A stretch of 64,000 bases of DNA from Glycomyces artemisiae (GTDB taxonomy: Bacteria; Actinomycetota; Actinomycetes; Mycobacteriales; Micromonosporaceae): NCBI RefSeq assembly GCF_003002955.1, contig NZ_PVTJ01000004.1, positions 1-64,000 on the forward strand. Reading direction: 5' to 3'. Below are positions 22,255 to 29,616 of the stretch, piece by piece. Position numbers and translations under genes: made by a program. Each line of letters begins with the position of its first letter. Within the stretch, counting starts at the first letter, position 1. A model generated the notes under the pieces. It was not told the DNA's origin. It saw nothing but the letters and a program-made list of their open reading frames with translations, and did no database searches.

Positions 22255-22301
22255 AACGCCGCGGGCGGTGTCCCTCATTAGGGGACACCGCCCGCGGCGT
22301 T
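22255..22301 (+). terminator. Strong hairpin terminator after the RNA helicase
   Basis: Perfect 20-base arms at 22255-22274 and 22282-22301 around a 7-base loop, followed by TTCGTC. It begins about 27 bases past the helicase stop. Confidence 0.85.
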
Positions 22302-22414
22302 TCGTCATACCCGCCGGGCACCGTTGATTCGGGGGCGCCTCAGAACCGCTCCTCGCGACGCTCCACGCTGCCCGCGTTTCGTCGTACCCGCCGGGCACCC
22401 TTGCGATCGGGGGC
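22297..22414 (+). repeat. Direct repeat of about 40 bp
   Basis: Copies at 22297-22336 and 22374-22414 share GCGTTTCGTC, TACCCGCCGGGCACC and a CGGGGGC end, with a few substitutions and one indel. They lie in the non-coding stretch between the helicase and a small membrane-protein gene; the first copy overlaps the terminator's right arm. Confidence 0.7.
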
Positions 22415-22467
22415 CCAGCGCAGCGCCGCCCGCAGCGCTCCGCGCTGCCCGGCGATAGGCTTTCCCC

Positions 22468-22698
22468 ATGAGCGATGAGAGCCCCGCTTACGAAGGACCG
22501 CCGGTGAACGTGCCGCCGCCTCCCGGGTGGCGCGTCGAGTCGGTGGCGCTGCCCGGGGAGCCGCGGCGGCTGCCGGAGCAGGACCATGCGGCGATCGACG
22601 CAGCCGAGCAGCGGGCGCGGCTCGTCACCCAGTGGCTGACGCTCGTCTCGGTGGCGCTCATGTTCACCGTCCTCATCATCGGGCTCGTCGAGTTCTGA
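22468..22698 (+). CDS. Small single-pass membrane protein
   Basis: 76 residues from ATG 22468. It has a Pro-rich acidic N-terminus and one C-terminal membrane segment (LTLVSVALMFTVLIIGLVEF). It is bounded by a downstream hairpin. No family recognised; the stand-alone position and high coding bias support a real gene. Confidence 0.65.
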   Translation: MSDESPAYEGPPVNVPPPPGWRVESVALPGEPRRLPEQDHAAIDAAEQRARLVTQWLTLVSVALMFTVLIIGLVEF

Positions 22699-22707
22699 GC
22701 CGACGGC

Positions 22708-22741
22708 GAAGCCCCCGTCCCCGGGCCGGGACGGGGGCTTC
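22708..22741. terminator. Terminator hairpin between convergent genes
   Basis: Perfect 14-base arms (GAAGCCCCCGTCCC and complement) around a 6-base loop, between the small membrane-protein gene and the convergent DUF2231 gene. Confidence 0.78.
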
Positions 22742-22753
22742 CTCGTACGGGCG

Positions 22754-23308
22754 TCAGTTCTGGACGACGCCGCCCCACACCATGTCGGCACCGGTGTGCC
22801 CGGTCTGGAACAGCCACCAGGCCGCGAGCCCCAGAAGCGCCAGCGCGATCAGGCCGAAGACGAACATGATGACCTTGCGGCCGCCCGCGGCCGGGTCGTC
22901 GGAGCCGGTCGAGGCGGTCTCGCCGTCCTCCGACACCGCGGGCTTCGGGGCGTCGCCATTCCGCAGCAGGGCAGCGCGGCGGCCGCGGTCGAGGCCCGCG
23001 AACAGGAACCACACGGGGATGAGCGCGACGAGCGTCCACAGGAGCCAGTAGGCGTTGTCATGGTGCTGCTGGACGGCCTCGGGCCAGCCGTCGGGGTAGG
23101 TGTAGTCGGCGAACTGCTGTCCGGAGAGGATCGACCCGTACACGCTCGCGGGAGACACGAGCACGAGGATCGCCGCCGCCCATCCGACGCGCTGGCGCAG
23201 CGGCGGAATGAGCACGTACGCGGCGCCGAGGAGCACGAGCAGCGCCACGAGGATGATCGGCGCGTGCACCGCCAGCGGGTGCAGGGGCAGGTCGAGAATC
23301 GTCGTCAT
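22754..23308 (-). CDS. DUF2231 membrane protein
   Basis: 184 residues from ATG 23308. The N-terminal LPLHPLAVHAPIILVALLVL has the conserved His-containing start of DUF2231, and four hydrophobic segments follow. The paired His residues have led to suggestions of haem or metal binding, but function is unproven. The 5' leader borders the right end of a TnpB element; the ribosome-binding site is weak, and the insertion may have changed expression. Confidence 0.82.
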   Translation of the reverse strand: MTTILDLPLHPLAVHAPIILVALLVLLGAAYVLIPPLRQRVGWAAAILVLVSPASVYGSILSGQQFADYTYPDGWPEAVQQHHDNAYWLLWTLVALIPVWFLFAGLDRGRRAALLRNGDAPKPAVSEDGETASTGSDDPAAGGRKVIMFVFGLIALALLGLAAWWLFQTGHTGADMVWGGVVQN

Positions 23309-23311
23309 AAG

Positions 23312-23500
23312 GTAATTGAACCCTAAATTGACTTCCTTCCTTCCCCAAGGGGAGGGAATTCTCCGGCTCGCGGTTCGCGGCAGCGTTCCGCTCACGGACG
23401 GGTTCCTGTTTCATCGAGCCGCGCCGGGGCTCCCCGGTCTTACCAGCCCTCCGCAGGCGTTTTACTTGTCCGCCAGCCCGGCGGCCAAGAGACGCTTGCC
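23312..23500 (-). ncRNA. Candidate TnpB guide RNA (omega/reRNA) at the right end
   Basis: In IS200/IS605 elements the right end just after tnpB yields an RNA whose scaffold overlaps the 3' end of the gene and whose guide is the flanking sequence. Here the minus strand after the stop ends with GAATTCCCTCCCCTTGGGGA then GGAAGTCAA, resembling known IS605 right-end hairpins. The guide would be the following bases (from TTTAGGGTTCAATT), which are the leader of the DUF2231 gene. The limits are approximate. Confidence 0.42.
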
Positions 23501-24721
23501 CTCGCGTCTGATATTGGTTTCGGCGTTGGCATCTCGGTCATGTCGTGCCCCGCAAGGGCACGCCCATTCGCGGACCGCCAGGCCCTCCAAGCCCCTGGGC
23601 CCCGACAAGATCCCGCATGCCGAGCACAGCCGGGTCGAGGGGAAGAACCGATCCACCTTGACAAATACGCGATGCGTTCGGGCCGCCTTCGATTCCAGAA
23701 GCAATAGGAATTTGCCGAGCGCGGCGTCCCGCACCGATTTCGCGCCCCTGCCTCGGGACAGGCCCTCGATGCACAGGTCTTCGACATAGAGAGCTTGGTT
23801 CTCGCTCACCAGATCCTTGACCTGCTTGTGCAGCCAGTCGTCCCTGCGGTTCTTGATCTGCTCATGAACTCGCGCAAGCCGGATACGGGCTTGTGCCCTG
23901 CTGCTCGACCCGGGCTGTTTCCGCGCCAGCGCGCGCTGCGCCTTCTTCAACCTGCGCTCCATCCGCTTGAAGAACCGCGGATTGTCGATGGTCTTGCCCC
24001 CGCGCAACACAGCGAACGACTTCAACCCCAGGTCGACTCCGGTCTCGGCATCAGGGTCCGTTATCGGTTCAAGCCGCTCAAGATCATCACCGACGGCGAC
24101 CACGAACGATGCGAAGTACCTCCCTGCCGGCGTCTTCACGATCGTCACTGAACTGGGTTCAGAAGCAAGCTCACGAGACCAGGCGATCTTGAGATCGCCG
24201 ACCTTCGCGATGTACAAGCGCCCGTCGGCCCTGAGGCGGAATCCGTTCCGCGTGTACCGGGCCGTCTGCCGGTTCGTGCGACGTCTGAACCTCGGCGGGC
24301 CGATTCGGGCGCCGGCTCGTCCGCTCTTCATCGAGTCGAAGAAGTTCCGGTAGGCCGCATGGCAGTCCCGCAGCGCCTGCTGAAGCGGCACCGTCGACAC
24401 CTCGGCGAGCCAAGCCCGTTCCGGAGTCCGTTTCGCCGCCGTGATCAGCTGCTTGTCGAGCGCAGCGGTTGAAGGGAACGGCAATCCCGCAGCATGCGCA
24501 GCCCGCCGTGCGGCGACCGCGTCGTTGTACACCGTCCGGACGCATCCGAACACACGCGCCAGCGCAGAGCGCTGCGGCGCAGTCGGGTAGACCCGATAGG
24601 TGTACCGGAGCAGCACGATCCGAACCCACTCCACGACAATCGATCGATAATCAGACGCCAGGACTAACGACGATCAGAGGATTCGGTTACGGGTTCCCCG
24701 ATCCGAGTCCGGCGACCGCCA
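23328..24721 (-). mobile_element. Lone-TnpB element of the IS200/IS605 or IS607 type
   Basis: The element holds tnpB alone with no TnpA transposase on either strand nearby. The right end is placed at GTCAA (23328-23332) by likeness to IS605 right ends. The left end is not resolved and must lie between the tnpB start and the marC stop at 24722. It sits between marC and DUF2231, all on the minus strand. Confidence 0.55.
23462..24616 (-). CDS. tnpB: TnpB RNA-guided nuclease (RuvC-like)
   Basis: 384 residues from GTG 24616 (LLRYTYRVYPTAPQRSAL, the usual TnpB opening); GTG 24634 is an alternative. The RuvC residues appear intact: Asp in TGVDLGLKSF, Glu in LYVEDL, and Asp in CGARHDRDANAETNI. A zinc finger is present (CSACG, CPCG). 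The helical REC-like region spans the first half. TnpB is the ancestor of Cas12 and cuts DNA next to a short element-specific motif using an RNA from its own right end, favouring retention of the element. Length fits full-size TnpB. Confidence 0.93.
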   Translation of the reverse strand: MLLRYTYRVYPTAPQRSALARVFGCVRTVYNDAVAARRAAHAAGLPFPSTAALDKQLITAAKRTPERAWLAEVSTVPLQQALRDCHAAYRNFFDSMKSGRAGARIGPPRFRRRTNRQTARYTRNGFRLRADGRLYIAKVGDLKIAWSRELASEPSSVTIVKTPAGRYFASFVVAVGDDLERLEPITDPDAETGVDLGLKSFAVLRGGKTIDNPRFFKRMERRLKKAQRALARKQPGSSSRAQARIRLARVHEQIKNRRDDWLHKQVKDLVSENQALYVEDLCIEGLSRGRGAKSVRDAALGKFLLLLESKAARTHRVFVKVDRFFPSTRLCSACGILSGPRGLEGLAVREWACPCGARHDRDANAETNIRREGKRLLAAGLADK

Positions 24722-25354
24722 CTACCAACCGGTAGCGCCGGCAGAACTTTCGAAGTGGGCGGCGTAGCTCATGACGGCGTCGGCGATGAGCTGGACGGCG
24801 ATGGCCGCGAGGAGGACGCCCGCGATGCGGGTGAGGACCTCGATGCCGCCGCGGCGCAGGATCTTCACCAGGACGCCGGAGAAGCGCATCACCAGGTAGA
24901 TCAGGAAGTGGATCACGATGATGGCGAGGGCGATCCACAGGTAGTCGGCGTGCGAGGGCGCCTGCTGCACGAAGAGGATCACCGCGACGATCGCGCCGGG
25001 GCCCGCGAGGAGGGGCGTGCCGAGGGGGACGAGGGCGATGTTGGAGGTGGCGGCCTCGTTCGGGTCGTCGGCCTTGCCGGTGAGGAGCTGGAGGGCGACG
25101 AGGAGGAGCAGGAGCCCGCCCGCGCCCTGGAGGGCGGCGAGGTCGATGTGGAGGTAGCTGATGATCTGCTGCCCGAGCAGCGCGAACAGCGAGATCACCC
25201 CGAGCGACAGCAGGGTCGCCTGGAGCGCCGCCCGGTTGCGCTGCCGCTTGTCCATGGTCCCGGTGAGGGCCAGGTAGATCGGCACGATCCCGGGCGGGTC
25301 CATGATGACGAAGAGGGTCACCATGACGGTCAGCAAGTATTCGAGTCCACCCAC
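24722..25354 (-). CDS. MarC-family integral membrane protein
   Basis: 210 residues from GTG 25354; no clear ribosome-binding site precedes it, and CATACT seven bases upstream could be the -10 box of a leaderless message. Six hydrophobic segments and the family blocks FVIMDPPGIVPIYLALT and GPGAIVAVILF are present. MarC proteins are conserved in bacteria; an early link to multiple-antibiotic resistance has not held up, so function is unknown. Confidence 0.88.
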   Translation of the reverse strand: MGGLEYLLTVMVTLFVIMDPPGIVPIYLALTGTMDKRQRNRAALQATLLSLGVISLFALLGQQIISYLHIDLAALQGAGGLLLLLVALQLLTGKADDPNEAATSNIALVPLGTPLLAGPGAIVAVILFVQQAPSHADYLWIALAIIVIHFLIYLVMRFSGVLVKILRRGGIEVLTRIAGVLLAAIAVQLIADAVMSYAAHFESSAGATGW

Positions 25355-25429
25355 GCAGCGAGTATGGCAAGTCCGCCGGGTCACAGCCGCGGATTCGGAC
25401 CCTTGTGTTACGTGGGGCTCAGCGCCGGG

Positions 25430-26611
25430 TCACTCCGGCGGGATGTAGTCCATGACCGGCATGACCGCGCCCGACGGCGGGCTGAGGATCGTCATGTACG
25501 CGGGATCCTCGGAGTAGTCGATCATCAGCCAGGTCGTGTCGCCCCGGTTGTAGGACATCTCCCAGCGGTTGAACGGGTCGACGAACATTATGCCGGCGTT
25601 GAAGTACTCGTCCTCGTAGTCGCCCAGGTCGAGTTCCGACATCGGGTAGTACACGGTGTTCTGGAAGTGGTCGACGGTGTCGTCGACAAGCGCGACCGCG
25701 CTGTCGTCCTGGGACGTGGCCTCGATGTCGGCCTTGATCCGCTCGGTACCGACCTGGCCGCACTCCTCGCCTTCGCGGGCGACGCCGCCGTTCGCGTCGA
25801 GGTCGGCGACGCACACGTAGTCGGTGTTCGTCGCGTCGACGACGGCGACCGACTCGAACCCGGCGTCGGCGAGCGCCGCGAGGTTCCAGTCGTACTCGCT
25901 GTTGAAGTAGTAGGTGCTCTCGCCGCCGCCGGTCGTGGACCACAGGTCGGCGGTGAAGACCGCCGTGCTCGTGTTCCAGTTCGCGAGGGTGAGGTCGTAG
26001 CTGACCGAGAACGAGGTCGGCTCGGCGACCGCGTCGGCGGCGACGTCGTTGAGCGTGTACAGCTCGAAGGTCAGGTCGGCGTCGGGGGTGACCATCGCGT
26101 ATCCGGTGGCGTCCACGTTGACGGTGGTGTACGTGTCCGGCGAGGGCCAGTCGGCGGACGAGCTCATCGAGCCGTCGAGGCTGACGACCCCCGTGGTCTG
26201 CTGCGAGGAGGACGTCAGCACGTACCCGTCCTGGAGCCGGTAGACGCTGTCGGGTTCGGTGTCGCCGATCGGGACGGTGTCGCCGTCCTGGTTGAGGATC
26301 GCGTACTCGCCGCCGGTGTCGATGACGAACTCCATGTCGAACTCGCCGCGGGCCTCGGCGGTGCTGGTGGAGTCGGCGGCGATGGTGCCCTGGTCCTCCA
26401 TGTCGAGGAGCGGCTGGAGCGCGAACACGCCGGCGCCGATGACGAGGAGGCCCGCGCCGCCCGCGGCCGCGCCGATGCGGCGGCGCCGCCGGATGCGGTG
26501 GGCCCCGGCGATGGCGAGGTCGGCGAGCCCTGCGTCGTCGGCCGTTTCGGGCGCGCGCTCGGCCTGCTCGGCCAACCCGCTGCGCAGGAGGGCCTCGATG
26601 TCCCCGTTCAC
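25430..26611 (-). CDS. Membrane-anchored partner of a SigE-family sigma factor, probable anti-sigma
   Basis: 393 residues from GTG 26611, overlapping the sigma stop in a GTGA arrangement. A cytoplasmic N-terminus of about 45 residues is followed by one membrane segment (IGAAAGGAGLLVIGAGVFAL) and a large Thr/Asp-rich extracytoplasmic domain. The topology and coupling are typical of anti-sigma or sensor partners of SigE-family factors. No zinc-binding anti-sigma motif is visible, so the mechanism is open. Confidence 0.75.
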   Translation of the reverse strand: MNGDIEALLRSGLAEQAERAPETADDAGLADLAIAGAHRIRRRRRIGAAAGGAGLLVIGAGVFALQPLLDMEDQGTIAADSTSTAEARGEFDMEFVIDTGGEYAILNQDGDTVPIGDTEPDSVYRLQDGYVLTSSSQQTTGVVSLDGSMSSSADWPSPDTYTTVNVDATGYAMVTPDADLTFELYTLNDVAADAVAEPTSFSVSYDLTLANWNTSTAVFTADLWSTTGGGESTYYFNSEYDWNLAALADAGFESVAVVDATNTDYVCVADLDANGGVAREGEECGQVGTERIKADIEATSQDDSAVALVDDTVDHFQNTVYYPMSELDLGDYEDEYFNAGIMFVDPFNRWEMSYNRGDTTWLMIDYSEDPAYMTILSPPSGAVMPVMDYIPPE

Positions 26612-27153
26612 GCCGCCTCCCTCGGTTCCATGGCGACGCCGAGCGCGGCGGCGGGCGTGCCGAGGCGCTTGCGCATGCCGGCGAGGGCCCGGGAGGCCTG
26701 GCTCTTGACGGTGCCGATCGAGATGCCGAGGATCTCGGCGATCTGGGCGTCGGAGCGGTTCTCGTAGTAGCGGAGGACGAGGACCGCGCGCTGGCGCTTG
26801 GGGAGGGCGGCGATGTGGCGCCACATGGCGTCGCGGACGGCGCCGTGCTCGGTGAAGTCGCGGGAGAGGTCGGCCCGGTCCTCGAACACCTCGGTGGGCT
26901 TCTCGCGGTTGGAGCGCTTGCGCCACCAGGAGGCGTTGGTGTTGTAGAGGATGCGGCGGGCGTAGGCGTCGACCGAGTCGGTCGTCCTGATCCGGCTCCA
27001 CGCCAGGTAGGTCTTCGTCAACGTCGTCTGCACCAGGTCCTCCGCTGTCGCCCAGTTCCCCGTGAGGAGATACGCCGCACGGTGCAGCGCGGCCGAGCGC
27101 GCCGCCACGTACTCGCGGAACTCCTCGTCCTGAGACGATTTGACCTCGCTCAC
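26608..27153 (-). CDS. SigE-family RNA polymerase sigma factor (ECF)
   Basis: 181 residues from GTG 27153. Region 2 is clear (HRAAYLLTGNWATAEDLVQT, TLTKTYLAWSRI, DAYARRILYNTNASWWRKR) and region 4 has the HTH (LPKRQRAVLVLRYYENRSDA, IAEILGISIGTVKSQASRAL). The YYE.RSDAQIAE.LG block is the signature of the actinobacterial SigE family, distinct from classical ECF groups. It is coupled to the membrane partner downstream. Confidence 0.93.
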   Translation of the reverse strand: MSEVKSSQDEEFREYVAARSAALHRAAYLLTGNWATAEDLVQTTLTKTYLAWSRIRTTDSVDAYARRILYNTNASWWRKRSNREKPTEVFEDRADLSRDFTEHGAVRDAMWRHIAALPKRQRAVLVLRYYENRSDAQIAEILGISIGTVKSQASRALAGMRKRLGTPAAALGVAMEPREAA

Positions 27154-27408
27154 GCGTCTCCCTGGGGGGGTCGAACAACAGACGACGTACCCCCGGTGGA
27201 AAGTTGCCCCGCAGGGCGGAATTCTGCCAAAAGATGGGTGTCATCGGCAACCGAGGGTTGGTACGAAAGCGAGTATACGAAGTAGGTGCCAAGGGCCGTC
27301 TCCCGGATTCATGCCACGAGTCGCCCGTCTCGCCCGGCGCGGCCCCGGGATGCGGAACGCCCGCCGGCGGGTGCCGGCGGGCGTGCTCGTCAACGGGGCG
27401 GGGAGCGG

Positions 27409-28245
27409 TCAGGTGCCGTCGGCCTTGCCGGGGACGGCGGGCTCCTCGTCGGGGATGAGGTCCTCCTCGGGTTCGGCCATGCGCTCGTCGACCGCTTCGG
27501 GCTCGTACATCTCCTCGCACATCTGGAGGTAGAGCTCGTTGGGGTTCGGCAGGTGCGGGACGTTCCGCAGCGCCTGGTCCTGGCCCGCGGACTCGATGAT
27601 GAACTCGCCGTAGTTGAGCATGCGGCCCATCGGGGTCTGCGAGTACTTCATGTCGGTGACGCGGCCGAGCGGCATCATGGCGACCGAGCGGGTGATGACC
27701 CCCTGGATGAGCATGATCCGCTTGTTGGTGAGGATGAACCGGTCCATGTACCAGTCGAGGATCTTCCAGCCGACGAAGCCGAGGATCAGCAGCCACACGA
27801 TGACGGTGACGGACAGGGCGGTGTCGCGGTTCGCGTTGTCCCACTTCGTGAGCATGCCGGAGGCGAGGCCCATGATGAAGGTGGAGAGGGTGCCGATGAT
27901 GTACCAGGGCATGAGGTGGACCCAGTGGCGGCGCCACTCGCCGCGGTACTTCTCGGTGGGGAACAGGTAGCGCGCCGAGATCGGCGACGGGACGTCGGGG
28001 ACGGCGGGGGCGCGCACGCCGGAGAGCAGGCCCCCGGCGGGGCTGTCGTCGAAGCGCACGCCGTCGATGTCGGAGGCGGCTGCTGCTGGGGCTCCCGGGG
28101 CGGCGGTGCCCGGAGGGAAGGTGAATTCGCGCGTGGGAGACTCCGCGCCCGGGGCAGGGCCGTCGGAGGGGGCGCGCGGGCTTGGGGGTTCCAGCGGCTC
28201 GGTGTCCTTCTTGTCCCCCGAGCCGCCTGCACCGGAATCGGTCAT
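27409..28245 (-). CDS. Membrane protein with bacterial PH domain (bPH2)
   Basis: 278 residues. A Pro/Ala-rich N-terminus of about 85 residues is followed by LFPTEKYRGEWRRHWVHL, two membrane segments (PWYIIGTLSTFIMGLAS and ALSVTVIVWLLILGFVG), and a bPH2-type domain (WYMDRFILTNKRIMLIQGVI, TRSVAMMPLGRVTDMKYSQT, YGEFIIESAGQDQALRNVPH). The C-terminus is acidic. Such proteins are membrane-associated and function is generally unknown. A conserved 52-residue membrane protein is encoded just upstream. Confidence 0.87.
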   Translation of the reverse strand: MTDSGAGGSGDKKDTEPLEPPSPRAPSDGPAPGAESPTREFTFPPGTAAPGAPAAAASDIDGVRFDDSPAGGLLSGVRAPAVPDVPSPISARYLFPTEKYRGEWRRHWVHLMPWYIIGTLSTFIMGLASGMLTKWDNANRDTALSVTVIVWLLILGFVGWKILDWYMDRFILTNKRIMLIQGVITRSVAMMPLGRVTDMKYSQTPMGRMLNYGEFIIESAGQDQALRNVPHLPNPNELYLQMCEEMYEPEAVDERMAEPEEDLIPDEEPAVPGKADGT

Positions 28246-28258
28246 GGCGTCGCCGTGA

Positions 28259-28417
28259 TCAGGTCACGAGGTTCGTGAAGAACGCTGCGAAGCCGTTGGC
28301 GGCATCGAGGATGCCCCCGGCGAGTGATCCGACGACACCGCTGGCTTCGTCCGGCCTGAAGGCTACAAAGAACACCAGGAACGCAAGTCCGCCCCAGGTC
28401 AGAATCTTCTTCAACAT
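28259..28417 (-). CDS. Conserved 52-residue single-pass membrane protein
   Basis: From ATG 28417 directly after GGGAGGGGTGAGG, giving MLKKILTWGGLAFLVFFVAF then RPDEASGVVGSLAGGILDAA and a hydrophobic tail. Similar peptides with an FFVAF.P..A pattern are widespread beside PH-domain genes in actinomycetes, as I recall. It ends 13 bases before the PH gene. An in-frame extension to 28579 lacks a ribosome-binding site. Confidence 0.75.
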   Translation of the reverse strand: MLKKILTWGGLAFLVFFVAFRPDEASGVVGSLAGGILDAANGFAAFFTNLVT

Positions 28418-28752
28418 CCTCACCCCTCCCGTCAAAGGGTCCTGGCCGATCGTTCGTCTGGCGCAGGCTGGCACGAGTCTACCGTACGAGCATGACTCGG
28501 CTTTCAGTTTTCTGATGGGCCCGGACGGTGTGAGCCGAGGGGCCGATCGACGGGCTACAGCGTAACAACATCGTTCCACTTTTGCCCGACTCCGCCTATC
28601 TACCAGCGGAATAACCTATTCGGTTGTGCCACGGGCGAGCTTACCCCAAGTCACGTTCCATTGGCTCAATGTAGGCGCATCGCCCCCGCGAACCCCAGGG
28701 AAGCGTCAGGTATCCGACACTGCGCCTTGCAGGTGCACCTGCCGCGGCGCGT
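28418..28752. other. Intergenic region between the SpoU gene and the small membrane protein
   Basis: 335 bases; moderately AT-rich around 28560-28640, so it probably holds the promoter of the leftward small-protein/PH operon. No reading frame or RNA structure stood out. Confidence 0.35.
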
Positions 28753-29388
28753 TCAGGGCCGCTGGTCGAACACGTGTTCCCTCACCCACGCGTGCATGGC
28801 GATCCCGCTCGCGACGCCCGCGTTGATCGAGCGCGTCGATCCGAACTGGGTGATCGAGCAGACCATCGCGCAGGCCTCGCGGACCGGTTCGGACAGTCCG
28901 GGGCCCTCCTGGCCGAACACGAGGACCGCGTTGCGCGGCAAGGAGGCCGTCTCGATGGGGACGGAGCCGGGGAGGTTGTCGATCCCGACGACGGCGAGTC
29001 CCTCGGCGGCGGCCCAGGCCGTGAACTCCTCGACGGTGGCGTGGTGCTCGACGTGCTGGTACCGGTCGGTGACCATCGCGCCGCGCCGGTTCCAGCGGCG
29101 CTTGCCGACGATGTGGACGGTCTTCGCGAGGAACGCGTTCGCGTTGCGCACGACGGTGCCGATGTTGAAGTCGTGCTGCCAGTTCTCGATCGCCACGTGG
29201 AAGTCGTGGCGGCGCGCGTCGAGGTCGGCGACGATCGCCTCGCGGGTCCAGTACCGGTAGGCGTCGACCACGTTGCGGCGGTCGCCGCCGCGCAGCAGGT
29301 CCGGGTCGTACCGGTCGCCTTCGGGGAGCGGCCCCTCCCAGGGCCCGACCCCGACCTCCATCGCGTCCTCGTCAGTCACGCGGACCAT
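28753..29388 (-). CDS. TrmH/SpoU-family RNA 2'-O-methyltransferase
   Basis: 211 residues from ATG 29388; GTG 29379 is an alternative and no ribosome-binding site is obvious. The knotted SPOUT fold motifs are all present: IENWQHDFNIGTVVRNANAF, LVFGQEGPGLSEPVREAC and SITQFGSTRSINAGVASGIA. Enzymes of this class methylate ribose in tRNA or rRNA using S-adenosylmethionine. Target not determinable from sequence. Confidence 0.9.
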   Translation of the reverse strand: MVRVTDEDAMEVGVGPWEGPLPEGDRYDPDLLRGGDRRNVVDAYRYWTREAIVADLDARRHDFHVAIENWQHDFNIGTVVRNANAFLAKTVHIVGKRRWNRRGAMVTDRYQHVEHHATVEEFTAWAAAEGLAVVGIDNLPGSVPIETASLPRNAVLVFGQEGPGLSEPVREACAMVCSITQFGSTRSINAGVASGIAMHAWVREHVFDQRP

Positions 29389-29616
29389 TGGAGCACAGCA
29401 GGGGCCGGGGCGAGGAGGGCATGGCGCCGCCCCGGCGGCTACGGGGGAAACCGACCGGGGCGACACGAAACATACTAACGACCGCACGTCTGCGACTGGG
29501 CACACACCCAATTGAATTCCCTTGCCGCAGAAGGAAATCGGGTTACCAGTGGCCCCACGTCACTCCCAGTTCCACTCGCCTCAGCCGTGCCCGGCCGCAC
29601 CGGCCGGGACGGGCCC

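Noticed and set aside
23309..24721. TnpA transposase to go with TnpB
   Set aside because: No HUH transposase (HUH motif with a later Tyr) or serine recombinase frame is seen on either strand next to tnpB.
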